A stretch of DNA of 64,000 bases. Source: Schlegelella_A sp965246805 (GTDB taxonomy: Bacteria; Pseudomonadota; Gammaproteobacteria; Burkholderiales; Burkholderiaceae_C). Below, one piece after another: positions 17,652 through 25,750 of this stretch. The number at the start of each line of letters is the position of its first letter. Position 1 is the first letter of the stretch. The translations under genes were made by a program, and so were the position numbers. Under the pieces are notes generated by a model. The model did no database searches. It was not told where the DNA came from and saw only the letters and a program-made list of their open reading frames with translations. The stretch is from NCBI GenBank assembly GCA_965246805.1, contig CBDFFO010000009.1:310001-374000 (forward strand), given 5' to 3'.

Positions 17652-20156
17652 ATGGAAAAGACGAATGAATCGCCGGTCCCCGGCTTCGAGAACACGAGCG
17701 CCGCATCTTGCTGCGCCTCGCGCGCCAAGCCGCCCGAGGGCGCGGTGACGCCGCGGGCGAACAGCTGCGGATGCGCGCCACGCTCGCCGGCGGCTGCGTC
17801 CGGGTCCGCGGCGATCGGCGGCTGCTGCTCGACGGTCACCGGCCCCGAGCCGAAGACCGACGTCGAGTTGAAGGATCCGGTGTGCGGCATGACAGTCACC
17901 GCCGCATCGCCTCATCGGCAGGAACACGACGGAAAGCCCGTGTACTTCTGCAGTGCCGGCTGCAAGACGAAATTCGCTGCCGATCCTGCCCGATACCTGT
18001 CGGCGGCAGCGGCCGACCCGACCGCGTCACCCATCGCCGAGCCGGCGGAAATCGGCGCCGTGTACACATGCCCCATGCATCCGCAGATACGACGCGACCA
18101 GCCGGGGGCCTGTCCGATCTGCGGCATGGCGCTCGAGCCCGAGATGCCCAGCCTCGACGACACCGAGAATCCGGAACTGGTCGACTTCCGGCGGCGTTTC
18201 TGGTGGACGCTGCCACTGACTATCCTGGTCGCCACGCTCGCGATGCTGGGCTCGCGCCTCCACCTGTTCGACATGGCGACCGAGAGCTGGGTCGAACTGG
18301 TGCTGTCGGCACCGGTCGTTCTCTGGGCCGGCTGGCCGTTCTTTGCGCGTGGCCTCCAGTCGATCGTCAATCGCAGTCCCAACATGTGGACGCTGATCGG
18401 CCTCGGCACATCCGCGGCCTTTCTCTACAGCGTGGTCGCCACGGTCGCGCCGGGCGTGTTTCCCGCGTCGTTCGTGTCGATGGGTCGTGTCTCGGTCTAC
18501 TTCGAGGCGGCCGCCGTGATCGTTTCGCTGACGCTGCTCGGCCAGTTGCTCGAACTCAGGGCGCGCTCGCAGACCTCGGCGGCGATCAAGTCACTGCTCG
18601 GCCTGGCGCCGAAAACCGCGCGACGCATCGACGCCGACGGCACCGAGGAAGACGTGCCGCTCACCCATGTGCACGTGGGGGACTCGCTGCGTGTGCGCCC
18701 GGGCGAGCGGGTGCCGGTCGATGGCGCCGTCGTCGAAGGCGGCAGCGCGGTCGATGAATCGATGCTGACCGGCGAGCCGATGCCGATCTCCAAGCGGGTC
18801 GGCGACAAGCTGATCGGCGCCACGATGAACACCACCGGCTCGCTGGTCATGCGCGCGGAAAGCGTCGGCTCGAAGACGGTGCTCGCGCAGATCGTGCAGA
18901 TGGTGAGCCAGGCGCAGCGCAGCCGCGCGCCGATGCAACGGATGGCCGACCGATTCGCAGGCTATTTCGTGGTTACCGTGATTGCCACCGCCATCCTCAG
19001 CTTCCTGGCCTGGGGGCTCCTGGGTCCGCAGCCGAGTTGGGTCTACGGCCTCATCAATGCGGTGGCTGTGCTCATCATCGCCTGTCCGTGCGCGCTCGGC
19101 CTGGCGACACCGATGTCGATCATGGTGGCCACCGGCAAGGCGGCGACGCAAGGCATCCTGTTTCGCGACGCGGCGGCGATCGAGAACTTGCGCAAGGTCG
19201 ATACGTTGATCGTCGACAAGACCGGCACCCTGACCGAAGGCAAGCCCGCGTTCGACCGTGTCGTGGCCATGGCCGGTCATGCCGACGACGAGTTGCTTCG
19301 GCTGGCCGCGAGCATCGACCAAGGGAGCGAGCATCCGCTGGCGGCGGCGATCGTGCGCGCCGCGAACGCGCGCGGTTTGAAGCTCGACAAGCCGGACGGC
19401 TTCGAGTCCGTGACCGGCATGGGCGTGCGCGGCAGGTTGGCGGGCAAGACGATCGCGCTCGGCAACGAGTCCCTCATGACAGAAGTCGGTGTCTCGTTCG
19501 ACGCGCTGGCGCCTCGGGCCGAAGCGTTGCGCGAGCAAGGCGCGAGCGTGATGCACCTGGCGGTCGACGGGCAACTGGCGGGTCTTGTCGTGGTGTCCGA
19601 TCCGATCAAGTCGACCACCGCCGAGGCGCTCGCCGGCCTGAAGGCGCTCGGCATCCGCACGGTGATGGCGACCGGCGATTCCGTCACCACCGCAACGGCC
19701 ATCGGCAAGACACTGGGCATCGACGAGGTGCACGGCGAGGTCAAGCCGGCGGACAAGCTCGCGCTCGTCACGCGCGTGCAACGCGAAGGCCGGATTGTGG
19801 CGATGGCAGGCGACGGCATCAACGACGCACCGGCGCTAGCCAAGGCCGATGTGGGCGTCGCGATGGGCACGGGCACCGACGTGGCGATGAACAGCGCCCA
19901 GGTGACGCTGGTCAAGGGCGACCTTCGCGGCATCGCCCAGGCACGGCGCATCTCCGAGGAGACGATCGCCAACATGAAGCAGAACCTCGGCTTCGCATTC
20001 GTCTACAACTCGCTCGGCATTCCTCTGGCGGCCGGCGTTCTGTACCCGCTGACAGGCTGGCTGTTGTCGCCGATGATCGCGGCACTGGCGATGAGTCTGA
20101 GCTCGGCGTCCGTCATCACCAACGCGCTGAGGCTGAGAGCCAGGCATGCCTCGTGA
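17652..20156 (+). CDS. copA: Cu(I)/Ag(I)-translocating P-type ATPase (CopA/SilP-like, P1B-1)
   Basis: Exports monovalent copper or silver from the cytoplasm. ATG 17652 has GGAGA close upstream and gives 834 residues; an in-frame GTG at 17628 is possible. Instead of a classical CxxC HMA domain the N-terminus has cysteine clusters (SCC, SCGC, GGCC within residues 18-57). A YHS domain follows (KDPVCGMTV ... FCSAGCKTKF), then a heavy-metal-binding domain (YTCPMHPQI ... CPICGMALEP). The ATPase core shows the TGEP actuator loop, the CPC membrane motif in IIACPCALGLATP, DKTGTLTEG, the HP motif (GSEHPLAAA) and GDGINDAP. The last helices contain YN and MSLSS, the P1B-1 Cu(I) signature. It is controlled by the divergent MerR gene. 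Confidence 0.95.
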   Translation: MEKTNESPVPGFENTSAASCCASRAKPPEGAVTPRANSCGCAPRSPAAASGSAAIGGCCSTVTGPEPKTDVELKDPVCGMTVTAASPHRQEHDGKPVYFCSAGCKTKFAADPARYLSAAAADPTASPIAEPAEIGAVYTCPMHPQIRRDQPGACPICGMALEPEMPSLDDTENPELVDFRRRFWWTLPLTILVATLAMLGSRLHLFDMATESWVELVLSAPVVLWAGWPFFARGLQSIVNRSPNMWTLIGLGTSAAFLYSVVATVAPGVFPASFVSMGRVSVYFEAAAVIVSLTLLGQLLELRARSQTSAAIKSLLGLAPKTARRIDADGTEEDVPLTHVHVGDSLRVRPGERVPVDGAVVEGGSAVDESMLTGEPMPISKRVGDKLIGATMNTTGSLVMRAESVGSKTVLAQIVQMVSQAQRSRAPMQRMADRFAGYFVVTVIATAILSFLAWGLLGPQPSWVYGLINAVAVLIIACPCALGLATPMSIMVATGKAATQGILFRDAAAIENLRKVDTLIVDKTGTLTEGKPAFDRVVAMAGHADDELLRLAASIDQGSEHPLAAAIVRAANARGLKLDKPDGFESVTGMGVRGRLAGKTIALGNESLMTEVGVSFDALAPRAEALREQGASVMHLAVDGQLAGLVVVSDPIKSTTAEALAGLKALGIRTVMATGDSVTTATAIGKTLGIDEVHGEVKPADKLALVTRVQREGRIVAMAGDGINDAPALAKADVGVAMGTGTDVAMNSAQVTLVKGDLRGIAQARRISEETIANMKQNLGFAFVYNSLGIPLAAGVLYPLTGWLLSPMIAALAMSLSSASVITNALRLRARHAS

Positions 20157-20307
20157 AGAAGCGCCTCCCCGAGCATCCCGCTTGCGAGGCCGGCATACGA
20201 TGTCGACTTTCATGAGCAGGTGAATCTTCCCCCCAGCAGCGCGGTTGCGCGGCCAGGACGCCAGCGACGACGGGGCAGCGACCGGCGCTCCCGACCAAAG
20301 GACCCAA

Positions 20308-21300
20308 GTGCCACACTGGAAATCGCTCGCGCCGACGGTGCTCGCCTCTTTCATGGCCTCGATGGTGGAGTTCGTCGAGGCCTTGACCATCGTACTGGCC
20401 GTCGGTGTCGTTCGCGGCTGGCGTTCGGCGCTGCTCGGCACCGCGGCGGCACTGGCGGTGCTTGTCGCGCTGGTCGGGCTTCTCGGTCCGTCGCTCGCTC
20501 GAATTCCCCTGCCGCTCGTGCAAGGGGTGGTGGGTACCTTGCTGCTGATGTTCGGCCTGCGCTGGCTTCGAAAGGCGGTGATGCGCTCTGCCGGTGTCCT
20601 GGCTCTGCACGACGAAGAGCAGGCGTTCGAGGACGAGACCGAATCGCTTCGCCGGGCCGAGCGAGCCACCGGCCGCACGCTGGACAAGATAGCGTTCGGG
20701 ACCTCTTTCAAGATCGTGATGCTCGAGGGCGTCGAGGTGGTGTTCATCGTGATCGCGATCGGCGCCGGTGGTCCGCTTATCCTCCCCGCATCGATCGGCG
20801 CCGGACTGGCACTTCTTGTCGTGGCGGCTCTGGGCCTGCTCTTGCACCGTCCGCTGTCGAAAATTCCTGAGAACACGCTCAAATTTGCGGTCGGGGTGCT
20901 GCTCGCGGCCTTTGGCAGTTTCTGGGTCGGGGAAGGCATCGGTCTCACCTGGCCCGGTGACGATTGGGCCCTCGTCGGATTGATCGCCTTGTTTCTGACG
21001 GTCTCGACCCTGCTTGTCCCGCTATGCCGTCGATTGCATTCACCCCGCCACCGACGATCCGAGACGAAATCCGCACGCACCCCTCGGGTCGGATACGGCG
21101 CCCTGGGCGTGATCGTGCGCGAACTGTGGTCGCTCTTCGTCGACGATGCTTGGCTGGCCGCAGGGGTCGTTCTCTGCGTCGCCGTGGCCTGGGCAAGCCG
21201 CGCCGACGCGGGGATCTCTACCGTGTGGGTCTGCGTCGTCTTTGCCGGCGGCGTCAACGCCGTTCTCGGACTCAGCATCGCTCGCCGGGCCCGGGCCTAG
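20308..21300 (+). CDS. Multi-pass membrane protein with duplicated E-x-x-E motif (FTR1-like architecture)
   Basis: I do not recognise a characterised family with certainty. GTG 20308, preceded by AAAGGA, gives 330 residues; a TTG at 20245 is a less likely start. About nine hydrophobic segments are visible. Two helices carry matching signatures 119 residues apart: EFVEALTIVLAVG (E21/E24) and EGVEVVFIVIAIG (E140/E143). This recalls the REGLE motif of FTR1 iron permeases and the duplicated acidic motifs of cation/proton exchangers such as UPF0016. A Glu/Asp-rich loop (HDEEQAFEDETES) lies between the repeats. It sits 151 bp after the copper ATPase on the same strand, so metal transport is an attractive inference only. 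Confidence 0.6.
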   Translation: MPHWKSLAPTVLASFMASMVEFVEALTIVLAVGVVRGWRSALLGTAAALAVLVALVGLLGPSLARIPLPLVQGVVGTLLLMFGLRWLRKAVMRSAGVLALHDEEQAFEDETESLRRAERATGRTLDKIAFGTSFKIVMLEGVEVVFIVIAIGAGGPLILPASIGAGLALLVVAALGLLLHRPLSKIPENTLKFAVGVLLAAFGSFWVGEGIGLTWPGDDWALVGLIALFLTVSTLLVPLCRRLHSPRHRRSETKSARTPRVGYGALGVIVRELWSLFVDDAWLAAGVVLCVAVAWASRADAGISTVWVCVVFAGGVNAVLGLSIARRARA

Positions 21301-21336
21301 CGCCCGGCCGATGCGAAACGGACGCTCGCGCGACCC

Positions 21337-21843
21337 TCAGCCGAAACTCACGTAGCGCTTCAGGATCAGGCAGCCGGTGCTGCCGAGCGGCGACAGCATG
21401 GCCGTCTCGGCCGGGCTGTCGGGGCGCTCGTAAAGCGGCACACCGGAGATCTCCTGCAGGAACTTCCATTCTTTGAACGCCGACTCGCGCAAGGCAGTGC
21501 AGCCCGATTCGAGCACCGGCAACACCTGGGTCATCACCAGATCGCACTTGCCGAGCGCGTTCTTGATGCCGGAGAACGCGACGATCTGCGTGCCGTCGGA
21601 AAATTTCTGAATCGTGGTGGTGTCGAACACATGCGAGTCGGGATCGACCTTGGCCCACACACCGAGGTGGCTGTACTGGGCGTCGTTGGTGTTGACGCGC
21701 TTGACCAGCGCGTCGAGAGACGCCGCGCATGACGTGAAACCCTTTTCGATCCCTTGCTTCACCGCGCGCGATGCATCCTGCGCGTGCACCGGAGCAGGCG
21801 AGACGACGAGGGCGGCCGCAGCTAGACAGGCGATCAACCTCAT
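21337..21843 (-). CDS. Hypothetical secreted protein
   Basis: I do not recognise this family. ATG 21843 gives 168 residues with a clear signal peptide (MRLIACLAAAALVVSPAPVHA, cleavage likely after AHA-like 'VHA'). The longer in-frame opening to 21966 crosses a terminator hairpin and is discarded. The mature part holds four cysteines (TSC, KC, SGC, TGC), which could form two disulfides in the periplasm, and ends in GCLILKRYVSFG. It is flanked by a bidirectional terminator upstream and converges with the membrane protein at 20308, so it is probably expressed alone. Confidence 0.6.
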   Translation of the reverse strand: MRLIACLAAAALVVSPAPVHAQDASRAVKQGIEKGFTSCAASLDALVKRVNTNDAQYSHLGVWAKVDPDSHVFDTTTIQKFSDGTQIVAFSGIKNALGKCDLVMTQVLPVLESGCTALRESAFKEWKFLQEISGVPLYERPDSPAETAMLSPLGSTGCLILKRYVSFG

Positions 21844-21924
21844 GGCATTCCTCGACGGCTGGATGATGAAAGGCGCGCTGGACGACAGCGGTCGAAAGTG
21901 TATTCGGGCTCGGTACCTGACCCA

Positions 21925-21954
21925 CGAAAAAGGCGCCCTCGGGCGCCTTTTTCG
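21925..21954. terminator. Bidirectional intrinsic terminator
   Basis: A perfect palindrome, CGAAAAAGGCGCCC-TC-GGGCGCCTTTTTCG, with 14-bp arms. It has a T5 tract on both strands, so it would terminate in either direction. On the minus strand it follows the ABC binding-protein gene ending at 21992. Confidence 0.9.
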
Positions 21955-21991
21955 AACCCTGCGCAACGGTCGATGCCGTTGCCTCGTGCGG

Positions 21992-23134
21992 TCAATGAAC
22001 GACCGAGATCAGATCCTTCTCACCGCCCTTGTAGGTGTAGAGCGTCAACGCGCCGTTCTTGATGTCGCCCTTCTCGTCGAACGAGATGACACCGGTCACG
22101 CCCTTATAGCCTTCGGTCTTCGCGAGCACCGGCAGGTACTTGGCAGGCTCGGCCGAACCGGCCTTCACCATCGCCGCGACCATCACGTTGACGGCGTCGT
22201 ACACATACGGCGCGTAGATCTGCACGTCCGCGTTGAACTTGGCCTTGAAGCGCGCCTTGAACTGATCCATGCCGGCCTGCTGCGACGCGTCGACACCGCC
22301 CGCTTCGGCGCACACGACCTGGCCATCGCCCATCGACCCGGCAGCCAGCTTGGGCAACTCGGTCGAGCAGATGCCGTCTCCGCCCATGTACTTGGCGCTG
22401 ATGCCGAGTTGCTTCATCTGGCGCAGCATTGGGCCAGCAACGCTGTCCATGCCGCCAAAGAACACCACGTCGGGCTTCTTCGATTTGATGGCTGTGAGGA
22501 TGGCCGTAAAGTCTGTCGCCTTGTCGTTCGTGTACTGGGTATCCGCGATCGACGCGCCGGCGCCCTTGGCGGCTTTCGTGAATTCTTCGGCCACACCCTG
22601 GCCGTAAGCCGAACGGTCGTCGATGACGGCAATGTTCTTTCCTTTCAGCTGCGCCACCGAATACTTCCCAAGCACGGTGCCAAGCTGCACGTCGTCGGCC
22701 ACCACTCGAAACGTGGTTTTGAAACCTTGGCGCGTGAATTTCGGATTGGTCGACGACGGCGAGATCTGCGGGATGCCGGCATCGCTGTAAACCTTCGACG
22801 CCGGGATCGAGGTGCCCGAATTGAGGTGGCCGACCACGCCATTCACCTTCGCATCGACCAGCTTGTTCGCGACGGCCGTGCCTTGCTTCGGGTCGGCCGC
22901 ATCGTCTTCGGCCATCAATTCGAACTTGACCTTCTTGCCGCCGATCGTCACGCCCTTGGCGTTCAGATCGTCGATCGCCATGCGGGCGCCGTTCTCATTG
23001 TCCTTGCCGAGGTGGGCCTGGCCGCCGCTGGTGGGCGCGACGTGACCGATCTTCACGACCATGTCCTGGGCCTGGGCGGCGCCCGCGAACATGATGGCCA
23101 CAACGGCGCCGATGACGTTCAATTTGATCTGCAT
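21992..23134 (-). CDS. Branched-chain amino acid-type ABC transporter substrate-binding protein (orphan)
   Basis: Periplasmic binding protein of the LivJ/LivK family, 380 residues from ATG 23134. The signal peptide is MQIKLNVIGAVVAIMFAGAA followed by QAQ and the mature start DMVVKIGHVAPTSGGQAHLG. Typical segments are NGARMAIDDLNAKGV, VVGHLNSGTSIPASKVY, QISPSSTNPKFT and ADDVQLGTVLGKY. No permease or ATPase gene adjoins it, so it must share membrane components encoded elsewhere, perhaps those at 44212-47888. A longer opening to 23317 lacks a signal peptide and was rejected. A terminator follows 37 bp downstream. An imperfect inverted repeat lies about 70-110 bp upstream of the start. Confidence 0.92.
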   Translation of the reverse strand: MQIKLNVIGAVVAIMFAGAAQAQDMVVKIGHVAPTSGGQAHLGKDNENGARMAIDDLNAKGVTIGGKKVKFELMAEDDAADPKQGTAVANKLVDAKVNGVVGHLNSGTSIPASKVYSDAGIPQISPSSTNPKFTRQGFKTTFRVVADDVQLGTVLGKYSVAQLKGKNIAVIDDRSAYGQGVAEEFTKAAKGAGASIADTQYTNDKATDFTAILTAIKSKKPDVVFFGGMDSVAGPMLRQMKQLGISAKYMGGDGICSTELPKLAAGSMGDGQVVCAEAGGVDASQQAGMDQFKARFKAKFNADVQIYAPYVYDAVNVMVAAMVKAGSAEPAKYLPVLAKTEGYKGVTGVISFDEKGDIKNGALTLYTYKGGEKDLISVVH

Positions 23135-23205
23135 GGGAGTCCTTGACGAAAGAAAGAAGGCTTCGAACGGGGATGCGACGCGATCCATGCGCGTGGCCTC
23201 GAGGC

Positions 23206-23245
23206 CCGAAGCGCGTGACGATACCTGAAAAGAATCACGCTTCGG
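23206..23245. repeat. Imperfect inverted repeat upstream of the orphan binding-protein gene
   Basis: CCGAAGCGCGTGA (23206-23218) and TCACGCTTCGG (23235-23245) pair over 11 bases with a two-base bulge and a 16-base spacer. It lies in the 210-bp gap upstream of the binding-protein gene (start 23134) and could be an operator or a leader hairpin. I see nothing else definite in that gap. Confidence 0.35.
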
Positions 23246-23344
23246 CGGTGCCCGATGGTCTCGATCACGAGCGGTCGGCTTGCGCGGGCCGAAGCGTGCC
23301 AGCCGCGCGACGCGCATCGCTTCGGGGGCAAAGCCTCGGCCCTC

Positions 23345-23773
23345 TCACTTCCGTGGCGGGCGATTCATCTCTTTCGCGACTGCGCGCGTCACCACGTCGC
23401 GCAAAGTTGCGGTGAGCTGATTGCGCACGTCGCGCACCAGCGCATCCGTCGCGCGGGTGAGGATGGGCGCGAGCGCTTCCTTGAGGCGCACATCAAGCAT
23501 CAGGTCGATTTGGCGCTGCAGATCGCCGATCACTCGCTTGGCGAGTTCCTCTTCGGTCGGCCCGGGGACCGCGGTCGGCGCCAGCGCGGGCGCCTCCGCG
23601 GGTAGCGCCGCCGCCGGTGCACGCGACACCCCCGTCGGCACGTTCGTCGCGGCGGCGCTCGTCGCGGCTGCAGGCGCCGCGGACATCGCACGGCTCTTGT
23701 CGCCAGCAGGCCAGGACACGACCTCGGTCAAGGTCGGAACAGTGCCCGGCGGTGTCGGCCGCGAAGTGCTCAC
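23345..23773 (-). CDS. Hypothetical protein downstream of holC
   Basis: 142 residues, starting in a 4-base overlap (ATGA) with the end of holC. The N-terminus (MSTSRPTPPGTVPTLTEVVS) recalls small Burkholderiales proteins of the DUF2486 kind encoded at this place, but I cannot confirm membership. The middle is Ala/Pro-rich low complexity (residues 35-75). The C-terminal 60 residues are predicted helical and amphipathic (EEELAKRVIGDLQRQIDLML, then ALVRDVRNQLTATLRDVV). No signal peptide or membrane segment is seen. Tight coupling to holC suggests co-expression, not necessarily shared function. Confidence 0.7.
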   Translation of the reverse strand: MSTSRPTPPGTVPTLTEVVSWPAGDKSRAMSAAPAAATSAAATNVPTGVSRAPAAALPAEAPALAPTAVPGPTEEELAKRVIGDLQRQIDLMLDVRLKEALAPILTRATDALVRDVRNQLTATLRDVVTRAVAKEMNRPPRK

Positions 23774-24201
23774 GCCGCCACCTCGTGGCGCGCGATCGGG
23801 TAGCCGCGGTTGGCGTAGTGCTTCCAGCGCTCGCGCGCGAAGCCCCGATCATCGGCGTCCGCCGACACCACCTCGACCATGCGCTGGAAGCTGCCGAAGC
23901 CGATCGGCGCGGCGTCGCCGAGATTGATCAACGTGTCGTGATACGCGGCGGCAGTCGGGTCGGCTGCGAGCCAGACCGTCGACGCGTGCAGGCGTGAGGG
24001 CACCGCCTGCGATCGCTCGAGCCAGCCATGGGCGACGAACTCGTGCGCATCGAAGGCCCACAGCTCGCGGTCGAACGCCTCGAGCGTGGCGAGCGGTGCG
24101 GTCACCACCACCGAGCGACCCTGCCGCACCGTCTTTCGCACCACGCGACACGCGTACGCCGAACGGTCGCTAACGTTGAAATGGAAGCTGATCTCGGTCA
24201 T
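23770..24201 (-). CDS. holC: DNA polymerase III subunit chi
   Basis: Chi links the clamp loader to single-stranded DNA-binding protein at the replication fork. It has 143 residues, the normal length. The opening MTEISFHFNVSDRSAYACRV and the segments ELWAFDAHEFVAHGW, VWLAADPTAAAYHDTLINLG and RWKHYANRGYPIARHEV match HolC. It lies 57 bp downstream of pepA on the same strand, the usual pepA-holC order. Here a small hypothetical gene follows instead of valS. Confidence 0.94.
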   Translation of the reverse strand: MTEISFHFNVSDRSAYACRVVRKTVRQGRSVVVTAPLATLEAFDRELWAFDAHEFVAHGWLERSQAVPSRLHASTVWLAADPTAAAYHDTLINLGDAAPIGFGSFQRMVEVVSADADDRGFARERWKHYANRGYPIARHEVAA

Positions 24202-24258
24202 GACGGAAGGCCGATGCCGATGCTCGGGGACATCATCACGCGGCGATCACGCACGCCA

Positions 24259-25722
24259 TCAGCGCGCCGCGTAGCTCAGCACGAAATGGGTGAGCAGGCC
24301 GACGGGCCGACCTGTCGCGCCCTTGGCCGCGCCCGATTTCCAGGCGGTGCCTGCGATGTCGAGGTGTGCCCACGGATACTTGGCGGTGAAGCGGCGCAGG
24401 AACATCGCCGCGGTGATCGCACCGCCGGCACGACCGCCGACGTTGCCCATGTCGGCGAAGTTACTCTTCAGCGCATCGTCGTATTCCTCGTCGAGCGGCA
24501 TGCGCCAGCACGGGTCGAGTGCGACGCGACTCGCGGCGAGCATCGTTTCGGCGATCGCGTCGTCGGCGCAGAACAGGCCGGAATGGTGATGGCCAAGCGC
24601 GATCACGCAGGCGCCGGTCAGCGTCGCGACGTCGACCACCACCGAAGGCTTGAAGCGCTCGGCATACGTCAGCGCGTCGCACAGGATCAGGCGGCCTTCG
24701 GCGTCGGTGTTCAGCACCTCGATGGTCTGGCCGGACATGCTCGTGACGACATCGCCCGGCTTCACCGCGCGGCCGTCGGGCATGTTCTCGCAGGTCGGAA
24801 CGAGCACCACGAGGTTGAGCTTCGGTTTCAGTTCGGCCACCGCGCGCAGCGCGCCCAGCACGCTGGCGGCGCCACCCATGTCGAATTTCATTTCGTCCAT
24901 GTCGGGTGCCGGCTTGATCGATATGCCGCCGGTGTCAAACGTGATGCCCTTGCCGACCAGCACGATCGGCGGCTGCGATTTCGCCGCGCCCTCGTAGCGC
25001 GCGACGACTAAGCGCGGCGGTTCCGCCGAGCCCTGGCTCACCGCGAGGAACGAACCCATGCCGAGCTTCTCGATCGCCTTCTTGTCGAGCACCTCGACGG
25101 CGAGGTCGAAATCCTTGCCGAGCTTTCTGGCTTGCGAAGCGAGGTAGGTGGGCGTGCAGTAGTTGCCCGGCCGGTTCGCGAGCTCGCGGGCCACCGCGAC
25201 GCCTGCCGCGATCGCCGTCCCACGCTTCATGCCCGACTGCACCGCCTTCGCTTCGGTGCGCGAGCAGAGCAAGGTCGCTGTCTTCAACGGCGAGGCGGCC
25301 GGCGCGCTCGGCTTCGTGTGCCGGTACACGTAGTGGCCTTCATTGACCGCCGCGACCATCGCTTCGGCATGCGCATCGGTGAGCGCACCGCTGCCCGCCC
25401 ACGCCACGCCGACATTCGCGGCCGCCGTGTTCTTCAACGCCGTGAAGCCGTGCGACACCGCTGCCTTGAACGCTTTCGGCGACGCGTCGGCCGCCACCGA
25501 AAACACCACGCGCGCGGAAGCCAGGTCGGCCGGCCGATGCACGAAAAGAGTCTTGCCTTTCTTCAGCACCAGATCGCCTTGCGCAACTGCCTCGGCCATC
25601 AAGCCCGCCAACGAGGGTGCCATCGCCACATCGGAAACGGAATTGGTCACGACAATAACCAAGCTGTCGAAGGGCTGTCCGGCAAGAGTGCCCGGCGTAG
25701 AAATCTGGTGGCGAAAGTCCAT
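24259..25722 (-). CDS. pepA: Cytosol (leucyl) aminopeptidase PepA
   Basis: Two-zinc M17 aminopeptidase, hexameric in its family, in some bacteria also a DNA-binding accessory factor. ATG 25722 gives 487 residues. The catalytic region is complete: GKGITFDTGGISIKP (metal-binding Lys and Asp), MKFDMGGAASVLG, CENMPDGRAVKPGDV and NTDAEGRLILCDAL with the metal-ligand Asp and Glu and the active-site Arg. A longer opening to 25914 overlaps lptF and is rejected. Only 28 bp separate its start from the divergent lptF start, so the promoters of each gene must lie inside or across the other gene. Confidence 0.97.
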   Translation of the reverse strand: MDFRHQISTPGTLAGQPFDSLVIVVTNSVSDVAMAPSLAGLMAEAVAQGDLVLKKGKTLFVHRPADLASARVVFSVAADASPKAFKAAVSHGFTALKNTAAANVGVAWAGSGALTDAHAEAMVAAVNEGHYVYRHTKPSAPAASPLKTATLLCSRTEAKAVQSGMKRGTAIAAGVAVARELANRPGNYCTPTYLASQARKLGKDFDLAVEVLDKKAIEKLGMGSFLAVSQGSAEPPRLVVARYEGAAKSQPPIVLVGKGITFDTGGISIKPAPDMDEMKFDMGGAASVLGALRAVAELKPKLNLVVLVPTCENMPDGRAVKPGDVVTSMSGQTIEVLNTDAEGRLILCDALTYAERFKPSVVVDVATLTGACVIALGHHHSGLFCADDAIAETMLAASRVALDPCWRMPLDEEYDDALKSNFADMGNVGGRAGGAITAAMFLRRFTAKYPWAHLDIAGTAWKSGAAKGATGRPVGLLTHFVLSYAAR

Positions 25723-25750
25723 AATCGGAAGCCCATTCAAACAGCCTTCG

